Assembly (NCBI GenBank): GCA_009801015.1
Contig: VHZZ01000395.1
Span: 147,288 to 187,125, forward strand
DNA: 39,838 nucleotides
DNA from: Silene noctiflora
Taxonomy: Eukaryota > Streptophyta > Magnoliopsida > Caryophyllales > Caryophyllaceae
Reading direction: 5' to 3'
Positions 34,945-39,838 of this stretch are shown piece by piece; position 1 is the first letter of the stretch, and every line of letters starts with the position of its first letter. The notes beneath the pieces are model-generated. The model saw only the letters and a program-made list of their open reading frames with translations. It did no database searches and was not told the DNA's origin. Made by a program: the position numbers and the translations under genes.

Positions 34945-37259
34945 CTAAAGGTTTATCCTGATACTCAAAATGTGGATATGGCTTATTTTCGGCCAGTCTA
35001 GACCATCTGGTTGTCTGCATCTATCAGTCAAGCCTTTACAGTACCAGACTCGAAGTTCTCGGAGGGAAGGCATGTGACGAATTGCTTCTGGCAATGATTT
35101 AAGTTCTGTGCAGGACTGTAAGCACAGCAAGCTCAGAAAAGGAAGGGAGGAAAGCCATTCCGGCAAAGATTCCAACTTGCAATCACAAATTCGGAGAGTT
35201 CGAAGAGTAGTCAGGTGTCGGATCCCCTCTGGCAAATGTATCAACTTGGAGTGGGACGATAGAAGTAAGTGACTGAGGTTTGTAAGGTGTTTTAACTCTT
35301 CTCCCTTTCCCAAGTCTAGTTCATCACAAGCACTAATTAAAAGGTATCTTAGATTGGTGAGATGCTCTATTCCTCCTCCGCGCAAACTTTTTAGCCCATG
35401 ACAATATCTAAGCTTTAAGCTTATAATTGAAGAAGCGTGTTTTTGGAATAAATCTGCAGCTGATGACAAATTCTCCTGGTTAAAGCCGTGTATCATGAGT
35501 GAATCTATACCTTTCAAAGACTCGCCAAATATCAAGTTAGCAAGTCTCATATTATCTATAACGAGCGTTTTCAAGTAGAAAGTGGAATCACAGGAAGAAT
35601 CAACATTAGGATGAGGAAACAAGTCAAGGGGAGCCAAGCTGGAGGAGATGGGTCAACTTTGTGGTTACTTGTAAATCTAAAATCTTCGTTTAATCCAACT
35701 AACCGCAAATCATTGAGACTGGGGCATCGAGGAACAGCTGTCATGCTTGCGCAGTCCTCTATTACCAACGTATGAAGGTGGGGAAATGATTGGACAGAAG
35801 TTACCCCCTTTAACTTGGGGAGCCTTTTAAGCATTAGCCTCTCAAGAGACCGGAAAAATGGGTACTGTTGACATCATGTCAGAAACTGCAGTGTTATCAT
35901 CACTCTCTATAAGCTCCACCACACGCATGGATGAGAGTTCAAGAACTTTGAGGTGGAGAAGTTTACCTAGTGCAGGTAGATTATATAACCAATCAAAACC
36001 ACTTAGTGCAACTCTAATAAGTCATGGAAAGAACGTTGCTAATGATCCCACCCAACTCGGTATTTTGATGCCTTTGTACCCCGAAATTTCAATCGCCATT
36101 ATATTACAGTGAGGGCGGAGGCCTTCCAACAATATTTCATGGACATGCACAGCTTCTAAACTGCAATCGTTATCAGGGTCATCTTCCCACCGTATTGCGA
36201 TACTCCGAAGATGTACCTTGTTGCTCAGCAAACAAGCTCCTTCCCCATCGTTTGCCAACTCATAACAAAACCCGCTTTTAAAAACAATTTCAAGCCTCCT
36301 AGTTAGATGAATGAGGCTTCTCAAATCTCTCAATTGGCCTGTTTTAACATGTTTACAAGTTTTGCTGGCCACCACGAACATACTCAAAGTCTGAAGACCT
36401 GTCATTGTATCCATCCCTACAGGCATATGAGTCTTGAGTACAGTAAGTTAAAACCAAGTGCCTAAGATTATGAAGGTTTCTCAATCCCTTTGGCAATTCC
36501 CTCACACCAGAACGCCTCAAGTTCACTTATCGAGAGAGGAACATTTGTGCATTTCTTAACAATGTCCTTCCCAATGTCAACAAGTTCATGGTCTAAAGGC
36601 AGTTTCCCCGTCTCAAATGCCATTTTCTTAAACAAGCTCCACGAATACTCATCCGAAAGACCTTGCAACTCATAAGTATGATTGTTGCCTATGGCGCTTG
36701 CAACTGCTTTCGAGCGGCTAGTTATCAGTACTCTGCTCCCCTTTCCACCTAGCATCAAAAAGTCTCTTAGCTCAACCCATTTGTTATGATTTTCATCCCA
36801 AACATCATCTAGAACAAGCAAATACTTCCTTCCCTCGATCATGTTTCGGACTTCTCTTTGTAGCTCTTCCACTCCAATCCCAGCATTCTTCCCAGTCATC
36901 TTAGCAAAGATTTGTTCCATGCCAAATTCATTAGAGACACAAACCCAGGATCTCACTTTAAATTCATTCTTAACTCTCTCATCATTGTACACAAGTTGGG
37001 CAAGAGCGGTTTTCCCCAATCCTCCCATCCCTACAATAGTGGCAAAGGTAACATTCTCTTGAATATCAGGTCGAGGATCCGACTCACCTAGAAGCACTCC
37101 CACAACGGCTGCCTTGTCGGCTTCTCTTCTAATAATGCTATCATCCCTCCCATATGAACCCGTCTCTTTTCTTTGCTTAGGAGGCACAAAAACATCACTA
37201 AACCCAAACTGTTGACGATTTTTGGCAATATTATCCAAGTTACAATTTGCATTATTCAT
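34945..37259 (-). pseudogene. CC-less, internally deleted NBS-LRR copy, inverted relative to the first
   Basis: Minus-strand relative of the NLR at 29.4-32.9 kb. It opens with LDNIAKNRQQFGFSDVFVPP, equivalent to the end of the CC linker, so the CC domain is absent. NB-ARC runs through P-loop GMGGLGKTALAQLVYND, LLVLDDVWDENHNKW, GSRVLITSRSKAVA to TNVPLSI, then jumps (about 36515) to SGVRELPKG-type LRR sequence in another frame. About 790 bp are missing by comparison, including ARC2, the RNBS-D and MHD motifs and the first LRRs. Further lesions: a TGA in place of an arginine codon after LATFFP (36022-36024), a one-base insertion at about 35859 before SLERLMLKRLPKLKG, and another shift near 35640 before APLDLFPHPNVD. 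The LRR end (35637-34945) is a long open frame. It cannot make a normal receptor; the 263-residue N-terminal NB-ARC fragment could still be translated. Confidence 0.9.
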
Positions 37260-39187
37260 TAATTAACTAAAGCTAGTAAACTGTGGTTGGTTATTCAGCT
37301 TCTGGGTAACTTCGTTTGGATATTTAAACATTATTCAATGACCCAAATTTTTTAACTTTTGTTGACTACATCCCATCTCACCCGCATTTGCTCAAAATAA
37401 CCATCCAGCCCGATTAAAATAGGCAGATGAAAAATCAAAATAAACCGACAAAATTAAATGCCGAAAGTCTTACTCATGCCATTCCATTTATATTATCCGG
37501 TTGTTGAAATACCATTTGACGATGTATAAATGCCGAAATGTTATTGAGATTGAAACAATATTACTTCCTTTGTGTTAATCATTTGTTTACATTTCTATTC
37601 TTTACGAATAATAGGCACTGGGAATTGTTAACTAATCGTCCACAGACATAAACCTGTTTTTTTTTTCTTAAGAAAAACAACAAAAAGCGACATAATTGAG
37701 TTGAATATAAGAATTACGAAGCCTTAAACGAAGAAGCATCATTACATTGGATATACAATAGGTTAGTGACTTGACTGACTGAATCGTCCGTCATTTGCTG
37801 ATGGAATCGGAAGACTTGAGAGCCGTGGTGAGAGTAGGGAGAGACAGAATGAAGACAGTTTCTACTCCGTACTTTAAACTGGATAGAATTATATTCGTGT
37901 ACTACGTACTTGACTTTAAAATTCATTTTATAAGTTCAGTTCCTAAAAGTTCGAAATAATAAGGCCTTAAAAGATAGAGGTGACAATGGGTCAGTCGGAT
38001 CACTTCTATTTTGATCAATATTAAACTTAATAATTGTCTGATAATCAATTTAATCGGATTTGGTTGAGATTTGAGTCACTCATTATCGGATTGTGTCGGG
38101 TTACGGATTCTATCGGGTCGGGTTTGCTCAAGTCTAGGCAGGTCCGACTTGCCAAACCTAATTACGAAGTACTATTTAATACAAGAATTTATGTTATTTG
38201 TTGTATGTTCGGATTAATTTGAGCTTTTTCCTAAAAAATCTCTTTTTGTTTGATGTTGGGATAGTTTACTTTATTCTTTCCACAAATTCTCTCTTTTTTT
38301 GGATGAAGAGGGAACCGCGGTCGCTATCTTTGGTGTGTGAATTGGGTAAACCCCGAGTATAGGTAATAGCTTGCAAACCACGTCCTCCAAATCAACCACC
38401 CTTTTTAAGGGGTGACAGACTCGAAGTTTAGAAGGCGTAGCCCCAGACCTTTTTTGCTTCCCAAGATTGCTCTTGGTAAGGCTTGAACTAGGTAGCAGCG
38501 AAACAGACACAAACACGACACGAACACGTGACACGGCATTCCATGAAATTTAGGACACGGGATACGTCATTTAAATTTATTAAAATATATATATTTTATA
38601 GTTATATATGTACGATTCTATTTTTGAAAAAGTATTTGATATTCAATTTAAATAAGTGAAGGTAAAACTTGACATTGATTATAATTCATTCTCATTTCCA
38701 AAACCAAAACTCAACTTATAATCAATCTCTTTCGACATCTCATTACTCGTCTAAAAAACATCATCTGCCATTGATTATAAGTGAAGGTAAAACTTGACAT
38801 TGATTATAATCAATCTCTTTCGACATCTCATTTCCAAAACCAAAACTCAACTTATAACCAAAACTCAAATGAAAAGACGAAAGTTAGATACGACTTTATA
38901 GGTGTCCGACACGTTTAACGCCTGTCTGACGAGTGTCGTACTCGAATTTATCAAGTTTATATTTCATAATCATTAACACCACCATATGTGTTTGGTTGGA
39001 AGGTTTTGAATGAAATGGAATGAATTCTAGTTATTCTAGTGTTTGGTTGGGGCGTTTCGGAATGGAGTTAGAATCCATAAGGATCCACTCCAACCCCTTT
39101 GAATCTCATACCCAGCTCCTTCCATGGATTCAAACTCCGTTCTTTTATGTTTATGTTTCTAATGAACAAACATGTTTTGAAAGGTAT
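37260..39187. other. repeat-rich spacer at the right end
   Basis: No gene recognised on either strand. It contains a Stowaway-like end near 37565, a CGGGTCGGGTT-type dispersed repeat around 38090-38150, a segment with ACACGACACG and GTGTCCGACACG motifs (38500-38940), and the duplication listed separately. Confidence 0.5.
38655..38872. repeat. imperfect tandem duplication (~124 bp apart)
   Basis: AAGTGAAGGTAAAACTTGAC, then ATTGATTATAAT, and further ATCAATCTCTTTCGACATCT with TTTCCAAAACCAAAACTCAA occur twice, with short internal rearrangement. Confidence 0.75.
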
Positions 39188-39838
39188 TGTAACACCCCCA
39201 ATTACCAAGGAGCCTTAACAAGACCTTCCCGAATAAAAAATGGCGCTACCATCTCGTTGTCAGAGGTAGTACATATCAAAAGGACCATAAGGAAACATGC
39301 TAATTAACCCATTACAACTTACAGCGGAGATAAAAGTATGCAACTCCTCTACTCAAACAAAAGTACAAATGGTGGAAAACTATTAGCGTCTATAACTATT
39401 AAACTCTATGTCACCGCGATCCCTCTAAGACAGCCCAACAGTCAACCAGCGATCATAACCCACTTGAAAGTCTCTCTGCTCACCATTTGCCGGCAATATC
39501 AAATAGATCACCGCAGACACGGACAAAGAAAGAAGAAACCAAACAAACAACACATACACAAGGTCAGTAACAAAATACAGTGCAGGTAAAAACAATGGTG
39601 CAATAGACATTACAAGTTTACACAACAATACCAACCTTCACCAACTCCAATCTCCATAATAATCAATGGCTCTCATCGCAACAAGTAGTCGGGTTCCCAT
39701 CGCAACAGGTAACCCACCCTGCCGATGCCAAACCGCAGCGTTAATAAGTAATATTTTGGTCGTATTTTACCCCGCGTTTATACCTTATTCCGACTCGATT
39801 TTGCGTGCTTAATCGATTAAAAAGCTCATTTAATTACT
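39188..39838 (+). mobile_element. possible 5' end of an LTR-type element running off the window
   Basis: TGTAACACCCCCAATTACC begins a sequence change; TGTAACACCCC is a frequent start of plant Ty3-type LTRs. The rest of the window has no gene and no second LTR to compare, so this is a weak call. Confidence 0.3.

Noticed and set aside
38988-39175. GTGTTTGGTTGG...AACAAACATG as a second hAT-type MITE
   Set aside because: The presumed ends pair over only a few bases and no target duplication is visible.
1-39838. CRISPR arrays, bacterial operons, rRNA or canonical tRNA genes
   Set aside because: None was seen. The tandem repeats present lack the regular spacer structure of CRISPR, and the genome is plant nuclear.

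Overview
The window is nuclear DNA from a flowering plant. It has multi-exon genes with GT-AG introns, AT-rich introns and spacers, land-plant gene families (CC-NBS-LRR, BRIZ, chloroplast-targeted acetylornithine aminotransferase) and many small plant transposons (Stowaway, Mutator-like MITEs, a Helitron, TTG-tailed SINEs). A dicot is likely. Caryophyllales/Amaranthaceae is my guess from the general look of the genes and repeats and is not proven by anything here. There are no bacterial-style operons; every gene is its own unit.

Left third (1-16 kb). A 5'-incomplete DUF271-type glycosyltransferase (+, about 1.5-2.5 kb) runs tail-to-tail into a six-exon receptor-like cytoplasmic pseudokinase (-, 2.7-6.8 kb) that has lost every canonical catalytic residue. 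The only visible start codons of this pseudokinase lie inside the terminal repeat of a Mutator-like MITE. Next comes a complete 12-exon BRIZ/BRAP2-type RING/ZnF-UBP ubiquitin ligase gene (+, 8.2-14.5 kb). Its introns carry a Stowaway MITE, a probable hAT-type MITE and a Helitron that contains a 525-bp assembly gap.

Middle (16-28.4 kb). Three intact + strand genes: a three-exon flotillin-like gene, an F-box/LRR gene with an uninterrupted coding region (probably with an intron in its leader), and a three-exon plastid acetylornithine aminotransferase of arginine synthesis. A 529-bp Mutator-like MITE with an 8/9-matching target duplication lies between the flotillin and F-box genes.

Right third (29-39.8 kb). 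This is a decaying resistance-gene cluster. A CC-NBS-LRR gene (+) is broken by three small frameshifts. A related copy (-) faces it; it lacks the CC domain, has about 790 bp deleted between NB-ARC and LRR, and carries a nonsense codon and further frameshifts. Between them lies a decayed copy of the last aminotransferase exon with part of its 3' UTR. The simplest reading is a duplicated [aminotransferase 3' end + NLR] block in which the second NLR was then inverted. The last 2.5 kb is repeat-rich spacer, ending in what may be the edge of an LTR-type element.

I see no clear, previously undescribed multi-gene system. The most unusual items are the fully degenerate but open pseudokinase with a transposon-derived N-terminus, the block duplication with an inverted NLR, and the tandem SINE tails separated by three copies of one target repeat.
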